Source: Rosettibacter sp964572725
GTDB taxonomy: Bacteria; Bacteroidota; Ignavibacteria; Ignavibacteriales; Melioribacteraceae
Assembly: GCA_964572725.1 (NCBI GenBank)
Contig: CAZNFW010000009.1
Coordinates: forward strand, 10,619 to 74,618
Direction: 5' to 3'
DNA: 64,000 bases
The notes below the pieces were generated by a model. It worked only from the letters and a program-made list of their open reading frames with translations, ran no database searches and had not been told where the DNA came from. Position numbers and translations under genes: made by a program. Shown in pieces: positions 1-9,618 of this stretch (position 1 is its first letter; each line of letters opens with the position of its first letter).

Positions 1-44
1 AATAAAGTGAGTTAATGCAGAACTATAAATTAAGAAAGGACTTT

Positions 45-3000
45 ATGAACAAATTTGATTTAATTAAAAAAATATTGAATGAAAGAATTATGGTTCTTGA
101 TGGTGCTATGGGAACCATGATTCAAAAATATAAATTAACCGAAACTGATTTCCGAGGAAATAGATTTGCTAATCACCCAGTTGATTTAAAAGGAAATAAT
201 GATATACTAGTTTTAACTCAACCAGAAATAATTAAAGAAATTCATTATAAATATTTAGAAGCAGGTGCAGACATTATTGAAACCAACACTTTTAATGCTA
301 CTTCAATTTCTCAAGCTGATTATAATACAACACAATTAATTTATGAACTTAATTTTGAAGCAGCTCGAATTGCAAAAGAAGCAGCAAGTGAATTTTCGAA
401 TAAAACACCAGATAAACCTAGATTTGTAGCAGGAGCTCTCGGTCCTACAAATAAAACATTATCAATTTCTCCTGATGTAAACGACCCTGCTTATCGTGCA
501 GTAACTTTTGATGAAGTTAAAGATGCATACAAAGAACAGGTTAAAGGATTAATTGACGGTGGTGCTGACCTTCTTCTGCTTGAAACGATATTTGATACTC
601 TTAATGCTAAAGCAGCTTTGTTTGGAATTATGGAATTATGTGATGAATTAAATATTCAGATTCCAATTATGATTTCAGGTACTATTGTTGATATGAGCGG
701 TAGAACTTTATCAGGTCAAACTACTGAAGCATTCTGGATTTCAATTTCTCACACAAAAAATTTATTGAGTGTGGGATTAAATTGTTCACTTGGTCCTGTT
801 CAGATGAGACCTTTCATTTCTGAACTATCTCAAATAGCAAATGTCTTTGTAAGTTTATATCCTAATGCTGGGCTGCCTAATGAATTTGGAGAATACGATG
901 AATCTCCAGAATCAATGTTAAAAGTTCTAGAAGAATTTGCAAAAGAAGGACTTTATAATATCGTAGGAGGATGCTGTGGAACCACACCTGAACATATAAA
1001 GGCTTTTGCAGAAATTGCAAAAAAGTATCCCCCGCGAAAAATTCCAGAAGTAGAACCTTATCTAAGATTAAGCGGATTAGAACCACTTGTATTTCGTCCA
1101 GAAACAAATTTTGTAAATATAGGAGAACGCACAAATGTTACAGGTTCAAGAAAGTTTGCAAGATTAATAAAAGAAAACAAATACGAAGAAGCACTTTCAG
1201 TTGCTAGAGAACAGGTTGAAAATGGAGCTCAAATGCTCGATGTAAATATGGACGAAGCAATGATTAATTCAGAAGAAGCAATGACAAAGTTCTTAAAATA
1301 TATTGCATCAGAACCTGATATTGCAAAAGTTCCAATAATGATTGATTCTTCAAAATGGAGTGTGATTGAAGCAGGCTTAAAATGTCTTCAGGGTAAAGGT
1401 GTTGTTAATTCAATTTCATTAAAAGAAGGCGAAGAAGTTTTTAAAGAACGAGCAAAAAAAATTTTAAGATATGGTGCTGCTGTAATTGTAATGGCTTTTG
1501 ATGAAGAAGGTCAGGCAGATACATTTGAAAGAAAAATTAACATATGTAAAAGAGCATACAAAATTCTAACAGAAGAAGTTGGCTTCCCGCCGCAGGATAT
1601 AATATTTGACCCAAATATTTTTGCTATCGCAACCGGCATCGAAGAACATAATCAATATGCAATTAATTTTATAGAAGCAACAAGATGGATTAAAAAAAAT
1701 CTGCCCCTCTGCAAAGTGAGCGGAGGCGTAAGCAATATTTCATTTTCTTTCAGGGGAAATGATGTAATAAGAGAAGCAATTCATTCTGCATTTCTTTATC
1801 ATGCAATCGAAGCTGGTATGGACATGGGAATTGTTAATGCTGGTCAATTAATTGTTTATGAAGAAATTCCAAAAGATTTATTAGAACGAGTTGAAGATGT
1901 ATTATTTAACAGAAGACCTGATGCCACTGAAAGATTAATTGAATATGCAAATTCTGTAACTAAAGATTCAAAAAAAGAAATCATTAATGATACCTGGAGA
2001 AATTCTTCTGTTGAAGAGAGATTGAAACATTCTATAATAAACGGTATTGTAGACTTCATTGAAACTGATATTGAAGAAGCAAGAAAAAAATATTCTAATC
2101 CCCTCGAAATTATTGAAGGACCTCTTATGGAGGGAATGGACATAGTTGGTGATTTATTTGGCTCTGGTAAAATGTTTCTTCCTCAGGTTGTTAAAAGTGC
2201 AAGAGTAATGAAAAAAGCTGTTTCAATCTTAATCCCATACATTGAACAAAGTAGAATTAATTCAGCTGAAGATAATACTTCCGGCACAATATTATTAGCA
2301 ACTGTAAAAGGTGACGTTCATGATATCGGAAAAAATATTGTTGGAGTGGTTCTCAGCTGCAATAATTATAATGTTATAGATTTAGGAGTAATGGTTCCGT
2401 CAGATAAAATTTTATCCACTGCTGTAGAGAAAAATGTTGATATTATCGGACTGAGCGGATTAATTACTCCTTCTCTTGACGAAATGGTTCATGTTGCAAA
2501 AGAAATGGAAAGAATGGGTTTAAAAATTCCATTGTTAATTGGTGGTGCAACCACATCAAGAATTCATACAGCAGTTAAAATTGCTCCAAATTATTCAAAT
2601 CCTACAATTCATGTTCTTGATGCATCTCGAAGTGTTGGCGTAGTTAGTAATTTATTAAACAAAGAAACAAGAGATAAATTTATAGAAGAAATCAAAAATG
2701 AATACGAAAGATTACGAGAAGCTCACAGCAAAAAACAAATCGAAAAAGAATTTCTTACAATTGAACAAGCAAGAAAAAATAAACTTATGCTGGACTGGAA
2801 AAATTATAAAGTAAAAAAACCAAATAAATCAGGAATTACTGTTTTCAAAAATTACCCGTTAAGTGAAATAAAAAATTATATCGATTGGACACCTTTCTTT
2901 CAGGTATGGGAACTCAAAGGCCGTTATCCAAAAATTTTTGAAAATCCAGATTATGGAAATGAAGCCAAAAAAATTTTTGACGATGCCAACAAACTTCTGA

Positions 3001-3740
3001 ATAAAATAATTTCTGAAAATTTATTAACTGCTAATGGAATTGTTGGTCTGTTCCCGGCTAATTCATTAGATGATGATATTGAAATTTACACAGATGATTC
3101 AAGAACTGGAATCCTTGCTATACTTCACACATTAAGGCAGCAAACAATAAAATCACAGGGCATTCCAAATATTGCACTTGCAGATTTTATTGCACCAAAA
3201 GAAACTAAGGTTAAAGATTATATTGGAGCTTTTGCAGTTACTGCAGGAATTGGAATTGAAAATTTAATTGAACAATTTACAAATGAACACGATGAATATA
3301 ATGTAATCATGGTTAAAGCATTAGCAGACAGACTTGCAGAAGCTTTTGCTGAATTATTGCACGAAAAAGTTCGTAAAGAATTATGGGGCTATTCACCTGA
3401 TGAAAAATTTTCGAATGAAGATTTAATTAAAGAAAAATATCAGGGCATTCGTCCCGCACCGGGTTATCCAGCTCAACCTGACCATACAGAAAAAATTACT
3501 ATCTGGAAAATTCTTAATGTAGAAGAAAATATTCAGATAAAATTAACAGATAGTTTAGCAATGTACCCGGCATCTTCAGTATGCGGTTTATATATAGCAC
3601 ATCCTGATGCAAAATATTTCAATGTTGGAAAAATTGGTAAAGATCAGGTTTACGATTATCATAAACGAAAAGGAATTAGTTTGAAAGAAGCTGAAAAATG
3701 GCTGCGCCCAATTTTAAATTATTCTGAATCCGATGAGTAA
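45..3740 (+). CDS. metH: Cobalamin-dependent methionine synthase
   Basis: Transfers a methyl group from 5-methyltetrahydrofolate via cobalamin to homocysteine, giving methionine. About 1231 aa, the usual family length. Domains in order: homocysteine-binding barrel (about 1-330, zinc cysteines in GLNCSLGP and GGCCGTTPEH), pterin-binding barrel (about 345-620), cobalamin cap and Rossmann domain with GDVHDIGKN, whose cobalt-ligand histidine is residue 759 from this start, and the SAM-binding reactivation domain (about 900-1231, with RPAPGYPAQPDH). An in-frame ATG lies at 15, but AAGAAAGGA at 32-40 sits 4 nt before the ATG at 45, so I use 45. Any upstream riboswitch would be outside the window. 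It would use the homocysteine made by the operon at 33539-36907. Confidence 0.96.
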   Translation: MNKFDLIKKILNERIMVLDGAMGTMIQKYKLTETDFRGNRFANHPVDLKGNNDILVLTQPEIIKEIHYKYLEAGADIIETNTFNATSISQADYNTTQLIYELNFEAARIAKEAASEFSNKTPDKPRFVAGALGPTNKTLSISPDVNDPAYRAVTFDEVKDAYKEQVKGLIDGGADLLLLETIFDTLNAKAALFGIMELCDELNIQIPIMISGTIVDMSGRTLSGQTTEAFWISISHTKNLLSVGLNCSLGPVQMRPFISELSQIANVFVSLYPNAGLPNEFGEYDESPESMLKVLEEFAKEGLYNIVGGCCGTTPEHIKAFAEIAKKYPPRKIPEVEPYLRLSGLEPLVFRPETNFVNIGERTNVTGSRKFARLIKENKYEEALSVAREQVENGAQMLDVNMDEAMINSEEAMTKFLKYIASEPDIAKVPIMIDSSKWSVIEAGLKCLQGKGVVNSISLKEGEEVFKERAKKILRYGAAVIVMAFDEEGQADTFERKINICKRAYKILTEEVGFPPQDIIFDPNIFAIATGIEEHNQYAINFIEATRWIKKNLPLCKVSGGVSNISFSFRGNDVIREAIHSAFLYHAIEAGMDMGIVNAGQLIVYEEIPKDLLERVEDVLFNRRPDATERLIEYANSVTKDSKKEIINDTWRNSSVEERLKHSIINGIVDFIETDIEEARKKYSNPLEIIEGPLMEGMDIVGDLFGSGKMFLPQVVKSARVMKKAVSILIPYIEQSRINSAEDNTSGTILLATVKGDVHDIGKNIVGVVLSCNNYNVIDLGVMVPSDKILSTAVEKNVDIIGLSGLITPSLDEMVHVAKEMERMGLKIPLLIGGATTSRIHTAVKIAPNYSNPTIHVLDASRSVGVVSNLLNKETRDKFIEEIKNEYERLREAHSKKQIEKEFLTIEQARKNKLMLDWKNYKVKKPNKSGITVFKNYPLSEIKNYIDWTPFFQVWELKGRYPKIFENPDYGNEAKKIFDDANKLLNKIISENLLTANGIVGLFPANSLDDDIEIYTDDSRTGILAILHTLRQQTIKSQGIPNIALADFIAPKETKVKDYIGAFAVTAGIGIENLIEQFTNEHDEYNVIMVKALADRLAEAFAELLHEKVRKELWGYSPDEKFSNEDLIKEKYQGIRPAPGYPAQPDHTEKITIWKILNVEENIQIKLTDSLAMYPASSVCGLYIAHPDAKYFNVGKIGKDQVYDYHKRKGISLKEAEKWLRPILNYSESDE

Positions 3741-3753
3741 AATCGAGGTAATA

Positions 3754-5190
3754 ATGAAATTCAAAAATGAACTCGAAAAATTATTCCAAAATTGGTCTCA
3801 CCAAAAAGTTAATTCATTTACTGAAATTACTGGTTCAGGTTCCAATAGAAAATATTATAGAATTACTGGAGAAAGTAAAACTGCAATTGGTGTATATAAT
3901 AAAAATAAAAAAGAGAACAGAGCTTTTATTTATCTAACAAAACATTTTGCAAATCATAATTTAAATGTTCCCAGAATATTATCTTCAAAATTAAGTTCTG
4001 ACGTCTACATGCTTGAAGACCTTGGTGATATTACTTTATTCTTTTACCTTAACTCTAAACTTACTCAAAATAAATTTACTGATGATGTTATAGTTTATTA
4101 TAAAAAAGCAGTTGAAGAACTCCCGAAATTTCAAATTAGAGGTCGTATTAATTTAGATTTTTCTATTTGCTATCCGCGCCCAGCTTTTGATGAGCAATCT
4201 ATAATGTGGGATTTAAATTATTTCAAATATTACTTTGCAAAAGCATTTGAAATTTATTTTGATGAACAAAAACTTGAAAATGATTTTCACACATTAACTA
4301 AATTTCTTTTATCAGCTGATTCAAATTATTTTATGTACCGCGACTTTAATTCACGCAACATAATGATTAAGAATAATGAACTTTACTTTATTGATTATCA
4401 AGGAGGCAGAAAAGGAGCTCTTCAGTATGATATTGCTTCTTTACTTTATGATTCAAAAGCAAACATTCCTCTAAATCTTCGCGAAGAATTACTTGATTAC
4501 TATTTAAATTCCGTAAATAAAATTAAAAAAATCAACAACAGAGAATTTCTTAAATATTATGATGCATTTGTTCTAATCAGACTTTTACAAATGCTTGGTG
4601 CTTATGGTTACCGCGGTTTGTTTGAAGGCAAATCCCATTTCATTCAAAGTATTCCTTATGCAATGAAAAATGTTGAATATCTTTTGAATAAGATTAAAAC
4701 AAAAATAAAAGTTTCAGAATTATTTTCAGTTTTGAATCAATTAATAAAATTAAAAGAAATAAAAAATTTTGAATGGGAAAAATTCAATAAACTTACTGTT
4801 CGAATAAATAGTTTTTCATACAAAGAAAAAATTCCAGTAGATGCTTCTGGAAACGGCGGCGGATATGTTTTTGACTGCCGTGCAGTTCCAAATCCGGGGA
4901 AATTAGAAGAGTTTAAAAATCTTAATGGTAAAGACAAAGCAGTAAAAAATTTTCTCGATTCAATGCCGGAAGCACAGAAGTTTTTGTCTAATGTAATTAA
5001 TATAGTATCTCAATCGGTTGAGAATTATATTTCAAGAGACTGGAAAGATTTAATGATAAATTTTGGATGTACAGGTGGTCAGCATCGCTCGGTTTATTTT
5101 GCAGAAAAATTAGCAGAATATCTTAGAACAAAATATGATATTCTAGTAAAGGTAAATCACATTCAGCTTTCGAAAAATAAAAATAATTAA
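3754..5190 (+). CDS. AmgK-like sugar kinase fused to RapZ C-terminal domain
   Basis: Two-domain protein of about 478 aa. Residues about 1-320 are an aminoglycoside-phosphotransferase-type kinase: a Brenner-like motif YRDFNSRN (catalytic Asp197) and IDYQGG (metal Asp214). Residues about 345-478 match the C-terminal domain of RNase adapter RapZ: VFDCRAVPNPG and a GCTGGQHRS loop with Cys439, His444 and Arg445. The next gene is a MurU-like nucleotidyltransferase, so a role as anomeric N-acetylmuramate/GlcNAc kinase (AmgK) in wall recycling is inferred. The first ATG at 3733 overlaps the metH stop; ATG 3754 is preferred because GAGG at 3745-3748 is correctly spaced. The RapZ N-terminal P-loop domain is absent. 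Substrate is not shown by sequence. Confidence 0.85.
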   Translation: MKFKNELEKLFQNWSHQKVNSFTEITGSGSNRKYYRITGESKTAIGVYNKNKKENRAFIYLTKHFANHNLNVPRILSSKLSSDVYMLEDLGDITLFFYLNSKLTQNKFTDDVIVYYKKAVEELPKFQIRGRINLDFSICYPRPAFDEQSIMWDLNYFKYYFAKAFEIYFDEQKLENDFHTLTKFLLSADSNYFMYRDFNSRNIMIKNNELYFIDYQGGRKGALQYDIASLLYDSKANIPLNLREELLDYYLNSVNKIKKINNREFLKYYDAFVLIRLLQMLGAYGYRGLFEGKSHFIQSIPYAMKNVEYLLNKIKTKIKVSELFSVLNQLIKLKEIKNFEWEKFNKLTVRINSFSYKEKIPVDASGNGGGYVFDCRAVPNPGKLEEFKNLNGKDKAVKNFLDSMPEAQKFLSNVINIVSQSVENYISRDWKDLMINFGCTGGQHRSVYFAEKLAEYLRTKYDILVKVNHIQLSKNKNN

Positions 5191-5193
5191 TTC

Positions 5194-5934
5194 ATGAAAG
5201 CATTTATACTTGCAGCTGGACTTGGAACAAGATTAAGACCTTTAACAGATTCAACACCTAAAGCATTGATTAAACTAAATGGAATCCCATTACTTGAATT
5301 CATAATTAAAAGATTAATCAAGTTTGGTTTTAATGAAATTATTATCAACGTTCATCATCTTGCAGAACAAATAATTGATTTTTTAGGAAAGAATAAATTT
5401 GATGCGGATATTTTTATTTCAGATGAAAGAAATTTACTGCTCGATACAGGAGGAGGATTAAAAAAAGCATCATTTTTTTTTGACGATGGATTCCCCTTTC
5501 TCATTCACAATGTAGATATTATAAGTGATATTAACTTAACAGATTTTTATGAATATCATAAAAAACAAAATTCAATTGCTACAATTGCAGTTCAAAAAAG
5601 AAACTCGTCAAGATACTTCCTTTTCGATAACGAAAATAACTTATGCGGTTGGAAAAATTCTAAAACTTCAGAAACTAAAATAATTCGCACTTCATCAAGC
5701 CCATTTACTGAATACGCATTTAGTGGAATTCATGCTGTCAATCCCGATATTTTCAAATATTTCCCGAGTGATGATGTTTTTTCAATAATTGATTTTTATC
5801 TTGCAGTTGCAATAGAAAAAAGAATTACATTTTATGACCACAGCAGAAACTTTTTTTTCGACCTTGGTAAAAAAGAAAATATAAAGCTAGCAGAAAAATT
5901 TTTATCATCATCAAACTTTCTAAAGGAGTTATAA
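5194..5934 (+). CDS. MurU-like sugar-1-phosphate nucleotidyltransferase
   Basis: NTP_transferase family enzyme, 246 aa. The N-terminus has the nucleotide-binding signature LAAGLGTRLRPLTDSTPKAL, with the Gly-rich loop and the Lys of PKAL, followed by the sugar-binding half with HNVDIISD (metal Asp) and FSGIHAV. The short length, without a left-handed beta-helix, fits MurU (N-acetylmuramate-1-phosphate uridylyltransferase) better than GlmU or RmlA. It starts 3 nt after the kinase gene and ends in a 1-nt overlap with the next gene, so co-transcription is likely. The kinase-nucleotidyltransferase pair is the arrangement of AmgK-MurU peptidoglycan recycling. Mannose-1-phosphate or glucose-1-phosphate transferase activity cannot be excluded. 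Confidence 0.82.
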   Translation: MKAFILAAGLGTRLRPLTDSTPKALIKLNGIPLLEFIIKRLIKFGFNEIIINVHHLAEQIIDFLGKNKFDADIFISDERNLLLDTGGGLKKASFFFDDGFPFLIHNVDIISDINLTDFYEYHKKQNSIATIAVQKRNSSRYFLFDNENNLCGWKNSKTSETKIIRTSSSPFTEYAFSGIHAVNPDIFKYFPSDDVFSIIDFYLAVAIEKRITFYDHSRNFFFDLGKKENIKLAEKFLSSSNFLKEL

Positions 5935-7796
5935 TGAAGAAAAGATTATTACTTTTATTCATTTTTATTTTTTCACTGTTAAATGCACAAGGCACCGAAT
6001 GGATAAAAGAAAATTACACAAAGAAAGAATACAGAATACCTATGCGCGATGGGATTAAACTTTTTACTGCAGTTTACATACCAAAAGACACTACAAAAAA
6101 TTATCCTATCTTAATGGTAAGAACTCCTTACAGTGTTTCCCCTTACGGAGAGGATAATTACCCGCAAACTCTTGGACCAAATGAAGATTTTGCAAAAGAT
6201 GGATATATTTTTGTTTATCAAGATGTTCGCGGAAAATTTATGAGCGAAGGTGAATATGTAAATATGCGTCCTTACATCCCGAATAAAAAAAGTAATAATG
6301 ATGTAGATGAATCAACAGATGCTTATGATACAATCGATTGGTTAATCAAAAATATTAAACACAATAATGGGAATGTGGGAATCTGGGGAATTTCTTATCC
6401 GGGATTTTATGCTGCTATGAGCTTAATTGATTCTCATCCTGCATTAAAAGCTGTATCGCCTCAGGCTCCGATTGCAGATTGGTTTATTGGCGACGATATG
6501 CATCATAATGGTGCTTTGACTTTGTCAATGTCGTTTAACTTTTTCAAAACATTTGACCAGCCCAGAGAAAGTTTAACAACAAAATGGAAAACAATTGAGC
6601 CTTATGATTCTCCTGATATGTATAATTTTTTTCTGAAAATTGGACCTATTAAAAATATAAATGAAAAATTTTTCCATAATAAACTTCCTTTCTGGAATTC
6701 TATTCTTCAACATGGAACCTATGATGAATTCTGGAAAAGCAGAAATAATCTTCCACACTTCAGAAATGTCAAACCAGCTGTTCTAATTGTTGGTGGATGG
6801 TATGATTCTGAAGATTTGTATGGACCTTTGAACATTTATAAATCTATCGAAGAAAAAAATCCTTTTAACAAATGTCATTTAATAATGGGACCTTGGAGTC
6901 ATGGTGGATGGGCAAGAAGCAATGGTAATTTCTTTGGTGATTTTTCATTTCCAGAAAATACAAGCGAATATTACAACAAAAATATTCTAATGCCTTTCTT
7001 TAAATATTATCTTAAAAACGAAGGAGAATTAAATTTACTAGAAGTAATAACATATAGAACTGGAATAAATGAATGGAAATTTTATAACGAGTGGATACCA
7101 AAAAATTCTGAAACAAAATTTTTGTATCTAACACCAAAAGGAAAATTAAGTTTTGAAAAACCATCAAACAAAAAAATTCTATTTGATGAATTTATTAGTG
7201 ACCCAAATAAACCTGTTCCATACACATCTAAATTTTATGATTCAAAACAAATGTATTTAAGAACATATATGAGCGAAGACCAAAGATTTGCAGCTTCAAG
7301 ACCTGATGTGTTAGTTTATGAATCAGAACCATTGGAAGAAAATGTTACTATTGCTGGTCCAATTTATGCAGATTTATATGTATCAACAACCGGAACTGAT
7401 GCCGATTGGATTGTAAAGATAATTGATGTGTATCCAGACGGTGAAGAAAATCCTGAACCAAATCCAAATAATGTAGAATACGGCGGTTATCAAAGATTAA
7501 TTCGATATGAAATTATGAGAGGAAAATTTAGAAACAGCTATGAAAAGCCTGAACCATTTATACCAAATAAAATTACAGAAGTAAAAATTAAATTAAATGA
7601 TATTGACCATACATTTCTTAAAGGTCATAAAATAATGGTTCAAATACAAAGCAGCTTTTTCCCGTTCTTTGATCGCAACCCACAAAAATTTGTTAATATT
7701 TATTCTGCAGATGAAAAAGATTTTCAGAAAGCTATACATAAAGTTTATTTTTCAAAAGATTATCCTTCACACATAAAATTTAATATTATAAATTAA
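5934..7796 (+). CDS. Secreted CocE/NonD-family hydrolase (peptidase S15-like)
   Basis: 620 aa with an N-terminal signal peptide (about residues 1-18, ending NAQG). The alpha/beta hydrolase core carries the nucleophile motif WGISYPG (Ser154), the acid in VGGWYDSEDLYG and the His in GPWSHGGW. The C-terminal third (about 400-620) is the jelly-roll domain of X-Pro dipeptidyl-peptidases and cocaine-esterase-like acylases. The family cleaves peptides, amides or esters; the substrate here is unknown. Start is the ATG overlapping the preceding TAA by 1 nt, with AAGGAG 8-13 nt upstream. Probably periplasmic or surface-exposed. Part of the plus-strand run that begins with metH. Confidence 0.88.
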   Translation: MKKRLLLLFIFIFSLLNAQGTEWIKENYTKKEYRIPMRDGIKLFTAVYIPKDTTKNYPILMVRTPYSVSPYGEDNYPQTLGPNEDFAKDGYIFVYQDVRGKFMSEGEYVNMRPYIPNKKSNNDVDESTDAYDTIDWLIKNIKHNNGNVGIWGISYPGFYAAMSLIDSHPALKAVSPQAPIADWFIGDDMHHNGALTLSMSFNFFKTFDQPRESLTTKWKTIEPYDSPDMYNFFLKIGPIKNINEKFFHNKLPFWNSILQHGTYDEFWKSRNNLPHFRNVKPAVLIVGGWYDSEDLYGPLNIYKSIEEKNPFNKCHLIMGPWSHGGWARSNGNFFGDFSFPENTSEYYNKNILMPFFKYYLKNEGELNLLEVITYRTGINEWKFYNEWIPKNSETKFLYLTPKGKLSFEKPSNKKILFDEFISDPNKPVPYTSKFYDSKQMYLRTYMSEDQRFAASRPDVLVYESEPLEENVTIAGPIYADLYVSTTGTDADWIVKIIDVYPDGEENPEPNPNNVEYGGYQRLIRYEIMRGKFRNSYEKPEPFIPNKITEVKIKLNDIDHTFLKGHKIMVQIQSSFFPFFDRNPQKFVNIYSADEKDFQKAIHKVYFSKDYPSHIKFNIIN

Positions 7797-7813
7797 TCTC
7801 ATCGGAGGTTCTT

Positions 7814-8353
7814 ATGTTGAAAAAAATAGTGTTATTATTTTCATTTATAATTTTATCATTTGCTTCTACGAAAGCACAAACTATTGCTATTGGTCCGCAA
7901 TTAGGATATCACAAATCAGAAGATGCAGAAGGTTCATTGTTAATTGGTACAATGGGAAGAATTTATCTTGCAAATAGCTTGGCTCTCGAAGCTTCAATTA
8001 ATTATAGAAGTGAAGATTATGAAAATGGCGCTGTGAAAACCAAAATGTATCCTGTTATGGTTAGTGGATTATTATACTTTTTCCCTTTACTTTATGGAAC
8101 TGTAGGTGCAGGTTGGTATAACACAAAAATTGATTATTCAAGTACACTCAATTCATTGGGATTTAAAGATGAAACAAAAAGCGAATTTGGTTATCATCTT
8201 GGAATAGGCGCAGAACTGGGTCTTGGTAATTTAATTTTAACAGGTGATGTTCGATATGTTTTTCTTAATTTGAAATTGGACAGATTACCCGGAGTAAAAG
8301 AATTAAAAAATAATTTTTATGTTATAACAGCTGGTGTTTTATTTGAATTATAA
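7814..8353 (+). CDS. Small outer membrane beta-barrel protein
   Basis: 179 aa with a clear signal peptide (about 1-21, cleavage after TKA). The mature part shows alternating hydrophobic/polar strands with aromatic girdle residues and Gly-rich turns (for example IAIGPQLGYH, LYGTVGAGWY, YHLGIGAELGLG) and ends in a hydrophobic residue (FEL), as expected for an 8-stranded OmpA/OmpW-like barrel. No catalytic motif is visible. Start chosen at ATG 7814 with GGAGG at 7805-7809. It follows the hydrolase by 17 nt. Exact family not recognised. Confidence 0.75.
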   Translation: MLKKIVLLFSFIILSFASTKAQTIAIGPQLGYHKSEDAEGSLLIGTMGRIYLANSLALEASINYRSEDYENGAVKTKMYPVMVSGLLYFFPLLYGTVGAGWYNTKIDYSSTLNSLGFKDETKSEFGYHLGIGAELGLGNLILTGDVRYVFLNLKLDRLPGVKELKNNFYVITAGVLFEL

Positions 8354-8394
8354 TTTCTTATTTTACTATCAGGAAATACATTTTAGGAGTAATT

Positions 8395-8892
8395 ATGATT
8401 TTTGATCAACTAAAAAATGCTCATCTTTATTTCCCACTTGGAAAAAGAATTCAAACTGCATTTGAATATCTGCAGAATAATGACTTAATTTCTCTCGAAC
8501 CAGGCAAATATGAAATAGACAACGAGAATATTTATGCTGTCGTTCAAAATTATGATACAAAACCAATTACTGCAGGTAAATGGGAAGCACACAAAAAATA
8601 TATTGATATTCAATATATTGTTTCTGGCAAAGAAAAGATGGGCTATTCTAATCCTGCAAAAATGATTGTAATTGAAGAATATAATTCTGAAAAAGATGTA
8701 ATGTTTCTAAAAGGTAACGGAAATTTTTTGATTGCAGAAGAAGGTTATTTTGCTTTATTCTTCCCTACTGATGTTCACATGCCCGGTATAGCAGTAAACT
8801 TATCTATACCTGTTAAAAAGGTTGTTGTTAAAGTTAAAGTAGAAACAGAAGAAACATCACAAGAATCAACTAATTTTGAATCACAAACCTGA
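8395..8892 (+). CDS. YhcH/YjgK/YiaL family protein (DUF386)
   Basis: 165 aa, cupin-like fold of the YhcH/YjgK/YiaL family. Family hallmarks visible: an early helix KRIQTAFEYLQ, then GKWEAHKKYIDIQYIVSGKEKMGYS, and the acidic/His sites FLIAEEGYFALFFPTDVHMPG that coordinate metal in relatives. Members are cytoplasmic and often sit with sialic acid or other amino-sugar catabolism genes, which fits the amino-sugar kinase and nucleotidyltransferase four and three genes upstream. The last 15 or so residues are a Glu/Ser/Thr-rich tail not typical of the family. SD TAGGAG upstream of ATG. The biochemical role of the family is only partly known. Confidence 0.85.
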   Translation: MIFDQLKNAHLYFPLGKRIQTAFEYLQNNDLISLEPGKYEIDNENIYAVVQNYDTKPITAGKWEAHKKYIDIQYIVSGKEKMGYSNPAKMIVIEEYNSEKDVMFLKGNGNFLIAEEGYFALFFPTDVHMPGIAVNLSIPVKKVVVKVKVETEETSQESTNFESQT

Positions 8893-8903
8893 TTAAATTA
8901 TTA

Positions 8904-8968
8904 GGGAGTGACTAAAAGTAAAAAAATTATCTTTGAAAATTTGTTAACCTTACTTTTATGTCACTCCC
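8904..8968. terminator. Inverted repeat between convergent genes, probable bidirectional terminator
   Basis: GGGAGTGAC at 8904-8912 is the exact reverse complement of 8960-8968, and TAAAAGTA at 8913-8920 pairs with 8951-8958, giving a 17-bp stem with one bulged base at 8959 and a 30-nt loop. It lies between the stop at 8892 and the convergent stop at 8971. There is no clear U-tract and the loop is long, so it could also be a small mobile repeat; termination is inferred from position. Confidence 0.55.
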
Positions 8969-8970
8969 AG

Positions 8971-9618
8971 TTACTTATGTTCATTATTGTTCTTAAAATC
9001 TTCCAGATTTAAAATTTGAGAACATAATTTTAAGTCGTCCGATTCATTTGAAGCAATAACAATTAGATTTTCTTCTCCTTCTTTCGAAATTATTTCATAA
9101 ACTTTCTCTTTCCCAAAATTATCAAGATTCGAAGTAGGTTCATCAAGAATAATTAATTTAGGTTTATGCAGCAAAGCAAAAATAAATTTCAATCTTTGTT
9201 TCATTCCGGATGAATAACCGCGAACTAAATCATTTTTTCTATCAAATAAATTTAATTGCGAAAGAAGAAAATCAGAATAATCTTTATTGAATTTAATTCC
9301 GCGAATTTTTGAAAAATAAATTAAATTCTCTTCTGCTGAAAATTCATCATAAAGAAAAAGATAAGGAGAAACAAATCCAATATAATTATGAAGTTCTTCG
9401 TTAACTAAAATTTTATCTTTGCATTTATGAGTTACTTTGCCGCGTGTAGGAGAAATTAAGTTGGCAATAATTTTTACAAATGTTGATTTACCAGAACCAT
9501 TTGGACCGGCAACACCATAAATATTTTTTGATTTAAAGGAAGCACTGATTCCATTGAAAACAAGTCTTCTTCCAAAATACTTAACAAGATTTTCTATTTG
9601 TAATGAATATTCAGTCAT
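8971..9618 (-). CDS. ABC transporter ATP-binding protein (CcmA-like)
   Basis: About 215 aa, a single ATPase domain. Walker A GPNGSGKST, signature YSSGMKQR and Walker B KLIILDEPTSNLD are all intact. Size and overall pattern recall CcmA of cytochrome c maturation or small ABC-2 ATPases, but no permease gene is adjacent. An in-frame upstream ATG exists at 9654, but ATG 9618 lies in an ATGACTGA overlap with the stop of the preceding metalloprotease gene, so I choose it as a translationally coupled start. The partner protein is unknown. Confidence 0.85.
   Translation of the reverse strand: MTEYSLQIENLVKYFGRRLVFNGISASFKSKNIYGVAGPNGSGKSTFVKIIANLISPTRGKVTHKCKDKILVNEELHNYIGFVSPYLFLYDEFSAEENLIYFSKIRGIKFNKDYSDFLLSQLNLFDRKNDLVRGYSSGMKQRLKFIFALLHKPKLIILDEPTSNLDNFGKEKVYEIISKEGEENLIVIASNESDDLKLCSQILNLEDFKNNNEHK

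Noticed and set aside
877..1134. Minus-strand ORF inside metH, one of many antisense ORFs inside long genes
   Set aside because: Shadow of a strongly supported gene on the other strand; no SD or family features.
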